Source of the DNA: an uncultured Anaerocolumna sp.
GTDB lineage: Bacteria > Bacillota > Clostridia > Lachnospirales > Lachnospiraceae
Direction: 5' to 3'
Assembly (NCBI GenBank): GCA_937901695.1
Contig: CALDJN010000059.1
Span: 1-15,218 of the forward strand
Length of the DNA stretch: 15,218 nt
The notes beneath the pieces are model-generated. The model was not told the origin of the DNA, did not search any database, and saw only the letters and a program-made list of their open reading frames with translations. Shown one piece after another: positions 1 through 7,731 of this stretch (the stretch's first letter is position 1; every line of letters begins with the position of its first letter). The translations under genes and the position numbers were made by a program.

Positions 1-136
1 CACTCAGTCTCTTATTGCACTCAATCTCTTATTGCACTCAGTCTCTTATTGCACTTAGTCTCTTATTGCACTCAGTCTCTTATTGCACTCAATCTCTTAT
101 TGCACTCAGTCTCTTATTGCACTCAGTCTCTTATTG
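1..136. repeat. 17-bp tandem repeat array (8 copies)
   Basis: Eight head-to-tail copies of cactcagtctcttattg are seen, starting at 1, 18, 35, 52, 69, 86, 103 and 120. Copies 2 and 6 carry an A at unit position 7 and copy 4 carries a T at unit position 5; all other bases are identical. The recurrence of the variant every four units suggests that a four-unit block was duplicated. The array reaches the window edge and probably continues. Its last copy supplies the stop codon (131-133) of the minus-strand DUF5716 gene. Seventeen is not a multiple of three, so the array is unlikely to be coding. Confidence 0.97.
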
Positions 137-1417
137 CACAACAATTTCTTCTGACCAAACTTGCCCTGATGCTGGATAAAAGTCACCAAATCCTTTATCT
201 CTTAAAGTTATCACTGCATTGGCATAATCTTTGAACTTAATATAGATTCCAATTCTTGTAGTTCTATTAGGGCGTTCTGGAAGCCCTGTTAAATTAATCT
301 TATACCCTTTGGATTCTCCACTTATTATATTTTTTAATTTAAGGGTAATTTCTTGTTCATCATCCAATATGATATCCAGATTATTATTTATTTCATACCA
401 GAGTTCTCCTGCTTTTACTAGTACTACATCTGCAATTTTCCCAATATAATACCCGGTGATATATATATCGTTTGTAATCATTTCTTTGCTTAAAAATAAA
501 TAATCTGATAACTTAGAGTCACCTGCTAATTCTTTTGCCATATAGCAGGCGCCTTTAACATACAGGTTTTGACCTTTAAATACACGCCTGCCTACACAAA
601 GCTCCTTTAATGTATTATCCGCCCAATTGCCATCAAAGCCAAGTCCTGTTGCATAAATGGTTGAAACAATCTGTTTATGTAAAACACTATTTGCTATATT
701 TCCAAAGATGTATTCCAGATTTTCTCCATTTTTATATTCTTCCAACATGGGATAACTTAAAGTTTCTCTGAAATCTTCTTCCTTAAGTCCTACCACATAT
801 GGTTTTACCTTATGATTGATGTAGATTTGGGAGTAAGTTAAACCTTGCTCATCAAAATCAAACAATCCAATATCATTCATCCACAGTTCTTTACTTTGGC
901 TTAAAGCAAAATACTGATAACTGTGAGAATGACTTTGAATAAATCCCCGGTCTTTTCCGATACCTAAGTTTTCCAATACCTGATATAGACCATTTACAAC
1001 ATTCTCATCCAATTCTTTTAAAGTTATGACAAGCTTTAAAATAGTGTTTGAAGGGAATTTTTTCTTCAAAAGCAGCAAACATTTGCGAAGGAATTTTTCC
1101 ATTAAAGATATGGAATCAAATTCTGCGTCAAATATTTTAATATTCTCACCTGTCTTAAGCTTGGTTAATAACCCATCTATAAGTACACCCGTACCTAATT
1201 TACCACAGGAAACTGCTTCCTCTCCAAAAATCCAATCCTTCGAGTAGTTTTTAACACCTACCGCTGTAGGTATCAAATACCTGCTTTCTTCTAAGTCAAC
1301 ACAAAAGGATTCCGGCTCATGGGTTTTATAATTAAAATAACTAAGCTGAGAGAAATCATCACACAAATCAAACCCTACTATTAAGTTTCTTTGATCATTG
1401 CCCAGTTGCTCACTCAT
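131..1417 (-). CDS. DUF5716 family protein, degenerate Hsp70/actin-fold-like
   Basis: Predicted cytosolic protein of 428 aa; no signal peptide or membrane segment is visible. I recognise it as a DUF5716-type protein, whose function is unknown to me. Near the N-terminus, residues 13-28 (IVGFDLCDDFSQLSYF) resemble the phosphate-1 strand-turn-strand of Hsp70 (GIDLGTTNS), but the glycine/threonine loop is replaced by CDD. Residues 49-70 (IPTAVGV, WIFGEEAV) resemble the next Hsp70 segment. Residues 256-262 (ATGLGFDG) and 276-292 (GRRVF, KGACY) sit where an adenosine-binding region would be expected. The C-terminal 80 residues are beta-rich. The chosen start at 1417 has GAGG five bases upstream; an in-frame ATG at 1519 would add 34 residues across a hairpin and has no convincing ribosome site. 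The gene lies downstream of, and in the same direction as, the DUF5717 gene, which suggests joint function. Nucleotide binding is an inference; the usual catalytic residues are not evident. Confidence 0.85.
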   Translation of the reverse strand: MSEQLGNDQRNLIVGFDLCDDFSQLSYFNYKTHEPESFCVDLEESRYLIPTAVGVKNYSKDWIFGEEAVSCGKLGTGVLIDGLLTKLKTGENIKIFDAEFDSISLMEKFLRKCLLLLKKKFPSNTILKLVITLKELDENVVNGLYQVLENLGIGKDRGFIQSHSHSYQYFALSQSKELWMNDIGLFDFDEQGLTYSQIYINHKVKPYVVGLKEEDFRETLSYPMLEEYKNGENLEYIFGNIANSVLHKQIVSTIYATGLGFDGNWADNTLKELCVGRRVFKGQNLYVKGACYMAKELAGDSKLSDYLFLSKEMITNDIYITGYYIGKIADVVLVKAGELWYEINNNLDIILDDEQEITLKLKNIISGESKGYKINLTGLPERPNRTTRIGIYIKFKDYANAVITLRDKGFGDFYPASGQVWSEEIVVQ

Positions 1418-1488
1418 AATAACCTCGATTCTGGCGCTGGAACGCCTTGGAATAAAGTAATTTGCGCTGGTGCACAAATTGCCAGCCG

Positions 1489-1587
1489 AAAAAACAAGGT
1501 TTTTCAACCTAATCTCCATTTTACCGAAACACTGAAAATTTGGATATCAGAGCAATTTCCCGTGAGAAAAATTTAGATTTTTCTCAC
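1489..1587 (-). other. intercistronic stem-loops between DUF5717 and DUF5716 genes
   Basis: Two inverted repeats lie in the roughly 200-bp gap. The stronger is gtgagaaaaat (1562-1572) with atttttctcac (1577-1587), an 11-bp perfect stem with a 4-nt loop. No T-run follows it on the minus strand, so it does not look like a simple intrinsic terminator. The second is a short 5-bp stem (aggtt 1497-1501, aacct 1506-1510) followed on the minus strand by six T (1489-1494), a weak terminator-like signal. They could partly attenuate or process the transcript between the two genes. No good promoter was found in the gap. Confidence 0.5.
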
Positions 1588-1617
1588 TGTCCTATTCGTG
1601 TAATCCTGCCTAACATT

Positions 1618-4600
1618 CTATAATGGTTTGAATATTTTAGATATGACATAACTTTTTTTTATGTAACTTTCTATGCTGTCAAGCATGGTTTTCTCATCTT
1701 TCATATCCATAGCCATTAACATAAAGTTTAGATGATTAAATCTGGTATCCTCTTCTAATTCAATATCTTCACCTAGTTTTACATCCTTGCTTTCCGTAAT
1801 ATTAACCTGTCCTTCCTGGTTCTCTTCAGTGATATAATACTGGATACTTTCATTATAAAATACAATAAACTCCTTCACGTGGATGCCTAGATAGACATTT
1901 TCCATAGTTTCTGTGATAAATTCTTCCCCATTATTTTGATCTTCCACTTGGTAATGTATGTTTACCTTATGTTTCGGATCTGTAATATATTCTATAAAGA
2001 ATTTATTTTTTAACTGTGCCGGTAATGCAAAGTGCTTTTCAAAATATTGAAAGAAAGGTAGAATAATTCCCCTTTTTATATATTTTTGCACATTTATTTC
2101 AGCAAATTCTAAGTCTTTATCTTCTAAAACTTCTTGTTGTGAAAATTCCTTTAATAAAGCTAACATACAAACATCATTTTCTTCATAGGTTAGTTCTCTT
2201 TTCATAATCTGGAATAATTCCGGCTGTATGAATCTGTCCTTTACTAAATATTGATAACCACTATAGGATAAAAATCCTCGAACAATCTTATGATTGTAAC
2301 CTTGCTTATAATAATCCATAAATACAGACAAAGTGTCCACCAGATAACTCTCTGTGAAAAGCACTTGTACTATAATTCGCTCATCTAATTCCAATGTATC
2401 AATTTCAAAGTTGGAAGCTGCTTCCCATATATGAAACATTTCCTCAGTAGTTCCATAAAAATGTTTTACCATATAACGTAAAATATCTTCATTGTATTTA
2501 CCGTTTTGGAAAATATAATAGCATAAGTCGCCTAACACATCCTCTGACTTATGGGAAGTCGAAAGATTATCCATAACATTTTTCTGGTTTATTGCTATAT
2601 TTAAACCATCATCTCCAGTAAATTGCATATTCTGTAATACCCTGGAACATAGTTTAATAAGACGGTTAAGAGCAATTCCTTCAAAGCCATATTCCTCTAA
2701 GCCAGCCATAGCTTTCTGGTATAAGTCTCGAATAATACATAATTCCATGATTTTGTTTCGTTCTTCTTTACCAAGATCTTTAAAATCAATTTCCAGTAAA
2801 TAAGACTCCAGGCGTTCGCCTTCATAATAATCGTAATAATAATCAATTAATGTAAGAATATTCTCTTTATGATACTCCTTGGATAATTCAGGTATTTGTA
2901 ATACTCTTTTTATTAATTCGATTGACCTTTCATCTACCTTCTGATAAACCTGTACTTTTTCTAAAAGATTTAAAAGTAACATTGGATGGTCGATTTCATA
3001 TTCACTACAAATATTAATAAAATCCTCTGGTCTCATAAGTTTATTCAGTGTATATTCTACAGTTACAAAATACCTGTTGCCAGATTCATCTACCAAGTAA
3101 AGTTCTGCATTCTCAGTGTAAATATCAATTTGTGCTGCTCCATTGACTAACGGAGTATATACTTCACTATCTAATTCCTTATGGGCAACAAATACACCTT
3201 TCATGTTAGGATTATTACAGTATATTTCTTGTTTGTACATAATGTACGGAAGTTCTTTCGCTATCTCTGGAGTAATCACCTCTTGAACTAATATTTCCTC
3301 ATATAAAATTGAAAGACTGGAATTAATATTGTGGGATGCCAGCTGTTTTAATGCAAACTGCTCCATGTGCTTTAAGTAAGTTCGGTAAATGGTCTGATTT
3401 GCTTCCTTATTCTTAATTACATATGCATAAAGAAATGCCTTTTTATGGTCATGAAGATTGCTGTTATATATAAAGTATAGAAGAACAGATTGAGGAAGGG
3501 TAATATCTTCATCCTCATTCATGGAGTACATATAGTATTCATAAAGTTCTGTAATACGTAATTGCTCTTCTACTCCTAACTGGAACCATCTAAAATAGGT
3601 ATTACTTCTTCGATGTCCTTTTATCAACAAACCGCATATAGCTGATAAAGCATCCTTATATTTATACTTTTCATAAATTAAGCATAAACATTCGTAAACC
3701 AGTCTGTGAAAACCTTTTCGTTTACCTGCTAAATAGGTAAACTGCAAAGCTACATCTTTATTGATATAATCCTGCCTTAATCCCCAATGTAACACTTGTA
3801 ATTCAAAGGGTCCAAGTTCATGGAAAATCGTTGGTTCCTCGTTAAATATAGCCACTGCTTCAAAATACATAATGGGACTGTGACAGCCTTTTACATAGGC
3901 TTTCTTGATATCCTCCAGTTTTAGCACTTTGTTATTCTCATATCTCTTATCGATATAAAGTAAAAACCACAAAAGCCTCCAGTCATCATATCTGGTTTCA
4001 TATAAATCACGTGTATGAACCAGCGCCGTCTCAATGTAAGCATCTCCCTTATATAGTAGAGCTTCCAGATATAAATAAGCACAATAGGAAATCACATGGG
4101 ATTTATATAACTCTTCCAGTTTATCTTTATATTGTTCCAGTATTTCTTTAGCCCAAGTATCTTTATTCGATATAATATGTAAATGTGCTTTTAGCAGCTG
4201 ATACTCTTCTTTTTTCTCTTCGTCAAAAACCATGACATAATCCAGTAATTCCATATTATCTGAAACATATTTTGCTAAAGGAATTCGATTTATTCGAAAA
4301 TCTAAATAATTTTTTTCTATTTTGAAAAGAGAAGTTTTTATTTTACTGCGATTGTAATCTGGTATAAGCTTAGTTCCGCTGCATTTACAATTCACTTCCA
4401 CCACAATAGTCTGATGTACCGTTTTAATATTAATTTGACCGTAGTGATTGCCAGGCTTTAGCTTCTCCGGATTAATAATGAATTCTAACGGATAGTTATT
4501 ACCTATAAAGTTTTCAGACAAAATTATTTTATGTTCTAATTCAATAAAGGAAGAATCCGTACTGACACAAATCTCCGTATAACCCCAGTTATCTTTCGTT

Positions 4601-5253
4601 AGTGTAAGTTTATCCTTAAAGCCTTCTTTTTCGATTTGATAATTTAATAAGAGTTTATCAACGGAAATATTGATTCGCAGCTTTTTGTGAACAGCAATTA
4701 AAAATTCTTCCATAGCTTGACTTGTAGATTTGCTTTTTAAAAGATTCTCATATAATTGTATATACTTTTTCTCATAAAGCAAAAAGACTGGTATAAATTC
4801 ATCTGATTTAAAGATTTTTAGTGCTTCCGCCCAATCAGCTTTAGCAAGATTCGTAAATTGAAATAAATCCTTTATCTTTCCCATGGATGAATTACAATAT
4901 GGTGCCTCTATATTTGCTGTAAATGGAATCTGCATTTCACCACAATCGCTAACAATGCTAATTGCCCCTTTAACATTGTCACCAGGGCTCATATTTTTCC
5001 CATTAAACTGATATTCTATTGTATTAACGGATTCTGTGAATCTGGTTTGTTCTAGTTTTAATAATTGATTAGAGGAATAAAGAATCCCTTTTATCTGGGT
5101 ATTATTACTATTCTTTATGGTAAAACTACCAGTATAAGTATTACCTGAAATAATAGAAATCTCTATTTCCTCGTTGGAGACTATAATACGAGGAGTTTCA
5201 TATTCAAATATTCCCTTAGCCAGCCGTTCCACTTTCTCTTTCAATTTCTCCAC
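1618..5253 (-). CDS. DUF5717 family large protein (about 1,211 aa)
   Basis: Very large predicted cytosolic protein, recognised as DUF5717-type; function unknown. No signal peptide or transmembrane helix is seen. Residues about 20-118 form a beta-rich Ig-like segment (strands such as GSFTIKN and KGAISIVSD), followed by helices to about 195, then a second beta-rich segment at about 200-292. A long helical stretch, possibly TPR-like, runs from about 325 to 1080, interrupted by a beta-rich insert at about 680-740. The C-terminus (about 1090-1170) is again beta-rich with an acidic stretch. The architecture suggests a scaffold rather than an enzyme; this is inference. The open frame begins at a GTG (5253) that has GGGG directly against it and no spaced ribosome site. 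A TTG three codons later (5244) has GGGGTGGAG at a more usual distance and would give LKEKVERLAKG at the N-terminus, so it is a credible true start. The gene leads the pair with DUF5716. Confidence 0.88.
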   Translation of the reverse strand: MEKLKEKVERLAKGIFEYETPRIIVSNEEIEISIISGNTYTGSFTIKNSNNTQIKGILYSSNQLLKLEQTRFTESVNTIEYQFNGKNMSPGDNVKGAISIVSDCGEMQIPFTANIEAPYCNSSMGKIKDLFQFTNLAKADWAEALKIFKSDEFIPVFLLYEKKYIQLYENLLKSKSTSQAMEEFLIAVHKKLRINISVDKLLLNYQIEKEGFKDKLTLTKDNWGYTEICVSTDSSFIELEHKIILSENFIGNNYPLEFIINPEKLKPGNHYGQINIKTVHQTIVVEVNCKCSGTKLIPDYNRSKIKTSLFKIEKNYLDFRINRIPLAKYVSDNMELLDYVMVFDEEKKEEYQLLKAHLHIISNKDTWAKEILEQYKDKLEELYKSHVISYCAYLYLEALLYKGDAYIETALVHTRDLYETRYDDWRLLWFLLYIDKRYENNKVLKLEDIKKAYVKGCHSPIMYFEAVAIFNEEPTIFHELGPFELQVLHWGLRQDYINKDVALQFTYLAGKRKGFHRLVYECLCLIYEKYKYKDALSAICGLLIKGHRRSNTYFRWFQLGVEEQLRITELYEYYMYSMNEDEDITLPQSVLLYFIYNSNLHDHKKAFLYAYVIKNKEANQTIYRTYLKHMEQFALKQLASHNINSSLSILYEEILVQEVITPEIAKELPYIMYKQEIYCNNPNMKGVFVAHKELDSEVYTPLVNGAAQIDIYTENAELYLVDESGNRYFVTVEYTLNKLMRPEDFINICSEYEIDHPMLLLNLLEKVQVYQKVDERSIELIKRVLQIPELSKEYHKENILTLIDYYYDYYEGERLESYLLEIDFKDLGKEERNKIMELCIIRDLYQKAMAGLEEYGFEGIALNRLIKLCSRVLQNMQFTGDDGLNIAINQKNVMDNLSTSHKSEDVLGDLCYYIFQNGKYNEDILRYMVKHFYGTTEEMFHIWEAASNFEIDTLELDERIIVQVLFTESYLVDTLSVFMDYYKQGYNHKIVRGFLSYSGYQYLVKDRFIQPELFQIMKRELTYEENDVCMLALLKEFSQQEVLEDKDLEFAEINVQKYIKRGIILPFFQYFEKHFALPAQLKNKFFIEYITDPKHKVNIHYQVEDQNNGEEFITETMENVYLGIHVKEFIVFYNESIQYYITEENQEGQVNITESKDVKLGEDIELEEDTRFNHLNFMLMAMDMKDEKTMLDSIESYIKKSYVISKIFKPL

Positions 5254-5309
5254 CCCAAATTTAATATTCTGATAAAATATATTACTTTTTCACGATTTCA
5301 ATTATAATG

Positions 5310-5339
5310 ATTATAACACTAATCGACATAAATTAGCAA
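5310..5339 (-). promoter_or_regulatory. candidate sigma-A promoter for DUF5717-DUF5716
   Basis: On the minus strand, TTGCTA (5339-5334) is followed after 18 bases by a perfect TATAAT (5315-5310). It lies about 57 bases upstream of the open start of the DUF5717 gene. A second TATAAT occurs a few bases downstream without a good -35 box. Assignment is by consensus match only. Confidence 0.55.
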
Positions 5340-5366
5340 TAGTCTCTTGCTCTTAAGATTGCCAAT

Positions 5367-5403
5367 TTCAATAAATCAATAAATTCAATAAAGTTCAATA
5401 AAG
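5367..5403. repeat. short AT-rich tandem repeat (TTCAATAAAG-like)
   Basis: Four imperfect copies of ttcaataaag are seen at 5367-5375, 5377-5383 (shortened), 5384-5393 and 5394-5403; the last two are identical. The repeat lies between the DUF5717 promoter and the MITE-like element. No function is evident. Confidence 0.6.
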
Positions 5404-5426
5404 TTGAACAGTTCAGCCTGTGGCAT

Positions 5427-5567
5427 CCCATCTTCCTTTTACTTCCTCACCTTCGTGGGTTCAGACCACTCCGCTTCACGAGATGCACGAATCTAACCTT
5501 CTTTACGTATACCCACTAGAAAGATTACAAAGGTTAGATTGGACAGTCTGGGTAAAAGGAAGATAGG
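5427..5567. mobile_element. MITE-like element with nested inverted repeats
   Basis: The outer arms are cccatcttccttttac (5427-5442) and gtaaaaggaagatagg (5552-5567), 15 of 16 positions complementary. Inside is a second perfect 11-bp inverted repeat, aatctaacctt (5490-5500) with aaggttagatt (5530-5540). The element is about 141 bp and has no convincing gene. The terminal inverted repeats and small size fit a miniature transposable element or a long structured hairpin. No clear target-site duplication could be seen at the two outer edges. It sits directly before a decayed transposase. Confidence 0.5.
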
Positions 5568-5590
5568 ATAACGCAGGGAGCATAAATAAA

Positions 5591-6121
5591 GAAACAAGGG
5601 AACTGATTTGTTACATGCGGATGGTAACGGACCTGAGATCTGGAAGAAGGACCAAGTATGATTATGCAGAAAGGATAAAAAAAGGAAAAACACCATATAT
5701 TCTAAATGCAATAGACAGCATCACGGAACTGGTCATAGCCCAGCTTCCAATGTAGCAAAAAGAGAATGAGATGACGGCGATACCCAGACTCCTTGAGCTT
5801 TTAAATATCAAGGAAAGCATTATAACGATTGATGCGATTGGAACAACCCAGCAGATCATGGGTGCAATTGAAAATGGTGAAGGACATTTTGTACTTACAG
5901 TAAAAAGATCAAATCCACTCACCTACGAAGAATTGGGAAATCTATTTGATATGCTGGAAGATGAAAAGAAAAAGTTGGATAGAAATCCGAAGTATCAATC
6001 CGTCTTTGAAGAGTATCTGCAAACTTATGACAGTTGTAAAAAGAATCATTTACATGAAATCGTGTCATTGATCTCCTTTGTAAATGATTCTTCTTATGAA
6101 CATTATAAACAGAACTCTTAG
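5591..6121 (+). pseudogene. ISAs1-family transposase remnant
   Basis: In the frame of the ATG at 5771 the translation reads TPYILNAIDS, an in-frame TAG at 5753-5755, then KENEMTAIPRLLELL, IITIDAIGTTQQIM and HFVLTVKRSNP. These match, in order, the central DDE region of ISAs1-type transposases as I know it (TPY-VSAFD, KSNEITAIP-LL, IVTIDAMGTQ, YVLAVKGNQ). The ITIDA aspartate would be one of the catalytic triad. A full ISAs1 transposase is about 370 aa; here roughly the first 90-100 residues and the last part are missing, and the reading frame is broken by the stop, so this is a dead fragment. From about 6041 onward the reading runs into an inverted repeat and probably no longer encodes transposase. 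It is unrelated to its neighbours. Confidence 0.85.
6041..6092. repeat. 14-bp perfect inverted repeat
   Basis: aagaatcatttaca (6041-6054) is perfectly complementary to tgtaaatgattctt (6079-6092), with a 24-nt loop. It lies at the 3' edge of recognisable transposase sequence. It may mark the boundary of the deleted insertion sequence or be the first hairpin of the structured region that follows. Confidence 0.8.
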
Positions 6122-6239
6122 CTTCAGATGGAGTTTTAACCCTGCCTTAAGCTTAGAAATCGTTATCCAGGGACGTAGCCGCCCTTATCTTCCACTTTGA
6201 TAGAAGATAGGAGTATTAGGGTGGGTGGTCATCGGATAA
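6120..6239. other. unidentified structured element (possible ncRNA or IS end)
   Basis: Two consecutive stem-loops fill this segment. The first is an imperfect 16-bp hairpin with arms agcttcagatggagtt (6120-6135) and aaccctgccttaagct (6138-6153). The second is a long interrupted stem: ttatcc (6163-6168) with ggataa (6234-6239), gac (6172-6174) with gtc (6228-6230), ccgccct (6179-6185) with agggtgg (6218-6224, one G-T pair), and tatcttc (6186-6192) with gaagata (6203-6209). The segment is visibly richer in G+C than its surroundings. The wobble pair would fit RNA folding of the plus strand, but I cannot assign a known family. It lies downstream of the glucosidase gene, which otherwise has no obvious intrinsic terminator. 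An omega-RNA-like transposon end is one guess; identity is open. Confidence 0.5.
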
Positions 6240-6288
6240 ATTCATTTCCAATAATAGTATACTATATTCAAGGAATAGAGATTGGTGC

Positions 6289-7719
6289 TTATTCTAGATC
6301 TGCTCCATTCGAAGCAATTACTTTTTTATACCATTCAAAAGATTCTTTCTTACTTCTCCTAAGTGTCCCCTTTCCTTCATTATCCTTATCTACATAGATA
6401 AATCCATACCTCTTTTTCATCTCACCGGTACTTGCACTAACAAGATCAATACAGCCCCATGGCGTATATCCCATTAGATCAACACCATCCTCATTGACTG
6501 CAGCATTCATTGCTTTAATGTGTTCGCGCAGATATTCAATTCGGTAGCTATCTTTAATCTGTCCATGTTCATCGGGAGTATCTACTGCACCCAGACCATT
6601 TTCAACGATAAATAATGGCTTTTGATATCGGTCATATAAAGAGTTTAAAGTAATGCGAAGTCCTAGTGGATCAATCTGCCAACCCCATTCACTTGCCTTT
6701 AGATAAGGGTTTTTTAAGGTTGCAAATACATTGCCTTCCGTTCCTTTATTTTTATTAGGATCTGCACTGGTTAGTCTGGATGAGTAATAAGAGAAGGAGA
6801 TAAAATCTACTGTATTCTCTTTTAAGATTTTTTCATCCTCTGCTTCCATTTCTATTGTAATACCTTCCCGCTCAAACAACTTCATGGTATAAGCAGGATA
6901 TTCTCCTCTAGACTGAACATCAATAAAGAAATAATTTTCTCGATCCTTCTCCATGGATTTCCATACATCTTCTGGCGCACAGGTATAAGCATAAGTATTT
7001 CCTGCTGCTAACATGCAGCCAATCCTAAATTCTGGATTAATGGAATGTCCAATCTTGGTGGCTATAGCACTGGCAACTAGCTCATGATGTGCAGCCTGAT
7101 ATTTAACCTGTAATTCATTTTCACCTTCCTCAAAAAGGATTCCTGCTCCCATAAATGGAAGATGAAGAAGCATATTAATCTCATTAAAGGTGAGCCAGTA
7201 TTTTACCTTATCTTTATACCTGGTAAAAATAGTTTCACAATATCTGGTATAACAATCTATCATCTTCCTGCTCTTCCATGCCCCGAATTCCGAAACCAGA
7301 TGCATTGGTACATCAAAGTGGCATATGGTAACTAAAGGCTCAATGCCATACTTTAGACACTCATCAAATAAATCTTCATAGAACTTAAGTCCTTCTTCAT
7401 TTGGCTTTTCATCATTTCCATTTGGAAATATTCTTGACCAGGCAATGGAGAGTCGGTAGCATTGAAAGCCCATCTCTGCAAATAAAGCGATGTCTTCTTT
7501 ATAATGATGATACATATCAATTGCTTCATGGCTTGGGTAATAATGAGTATCATCACAAGATAACATCTTCCTCTTTCCCATTGCTACAGGGAATCGGTCT
7601 TCACCCGATGGTACCACATCTACATTAGCAAGACCTCTTCCTCCTTCTTGATATGCACCTTCACATTGATTGGCAGCAGTTGCCCCTCCCCATAAAAATC
7701 CCTTTGGAAATCCCTTCAT
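6289..7719 (-). CDS. 6-phospho-beta-glucosidase (GH1)
   Basis: Hydrolyses phosphorylated beta-glucosides (cellobiose-6-phosphate or aryl-beta-glucoside-6-phosphate) delivered by the PTS, releasing glucose-6-phosphate in the cytosol. The 476-aa length is typical of glycoside hydrolase family 1. Visible landmarks are the N-terminal FPKGFLWGGATAANQCEGA, the acid/base in TFNEIN (E180), and the nucleophile in IVENGLG (E373). The LVSASTGEMKKRYGFIYVD region holds S428, K436 and Y438, the set known to bind the 6-phosphate in this branch of GH1 rather than in free beta-glucosidases. AGGAGG at 7728-7733 precedes the ATG by eight bases and overlaps the stop codon of the upstream PTS gene; only 12 bp separate the two, so translation is probably coupled. 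It is the last gene of the licT-PTS-glucosidase operon. Exact substrate is not determined. Confidence 0.95.
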   Translation of the reverse strand: MKGFPKGFLWGGATAANQCEGAYQEGGRGLANVDVVPSGEDRFPVAMGKRKMLSCDDTHYYPSHEAIDMYHHYKEDIALFAEMGFQCYRLSIAWSRIFPNGNDEKPNEEGLKFYEDLFDECLKYGIEPLVTICHFDVPMHLVSEFGAWKSRKMIDCYTRYCETIFTRYKDKVKYWLTFNEINMLLHLPFMGAGILFEEGENELQVKYQAAHHELVASAIATKIGHSINPEFRIGCMLAAGNTYAYTCAPEDVWKSMEKDRENYFFIDVQSRGEYPAYTMKLFEREGITIEMEAEDEKILKENTVDFISFSYYSSRLTSADPNKNKGTEGNVFATLKNPYLKASEWGWQIDPLGLRITLNSLYDRYQKPLFIVENGLGAVDTPDEHGQIKDSYRIEYLREHIKAMNAAVNEDGVDLMGYTPWGCIDLVSASTGEMKKRYGFIYVDKDNEGKGTLRRSKKESFEWYKKVIASNGADLE

Positions 7720-7731
7720 AATATATACCTC

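Noticed and set aside
49..234. 61-aa plus-strand ORF over the 17-bp repeats
   Set aside because: It is low-complexity translation of the tandem array and then runs antisense into the DUF5716 gene.
1418..1519. N-terminal extension of DUF5716 to the ATG at 1519
   Set aside because: The added 34 residues show no family resemblance and cover a small hairpin, whereas the ATG at 1415-1417 has a GAGG ribosome site and starts directly before the conserved fold.
5493..5922. Two overlapping minus-strand ORFs opposite the transposase remnant
   Set aside because: They are antisense to recognisable ISAs1 sequence and to the MITE-like element and show no family features of their own.
6254..6265. atagtatactat palindrome downstream of the glucosidase as its terminator
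   Set aside because: There is no G+C-rich stem and no following T-run on the minus strand. Similar tatagtatac strings at 12491 and 12529 are probably coincidental in AT-rich DNA.
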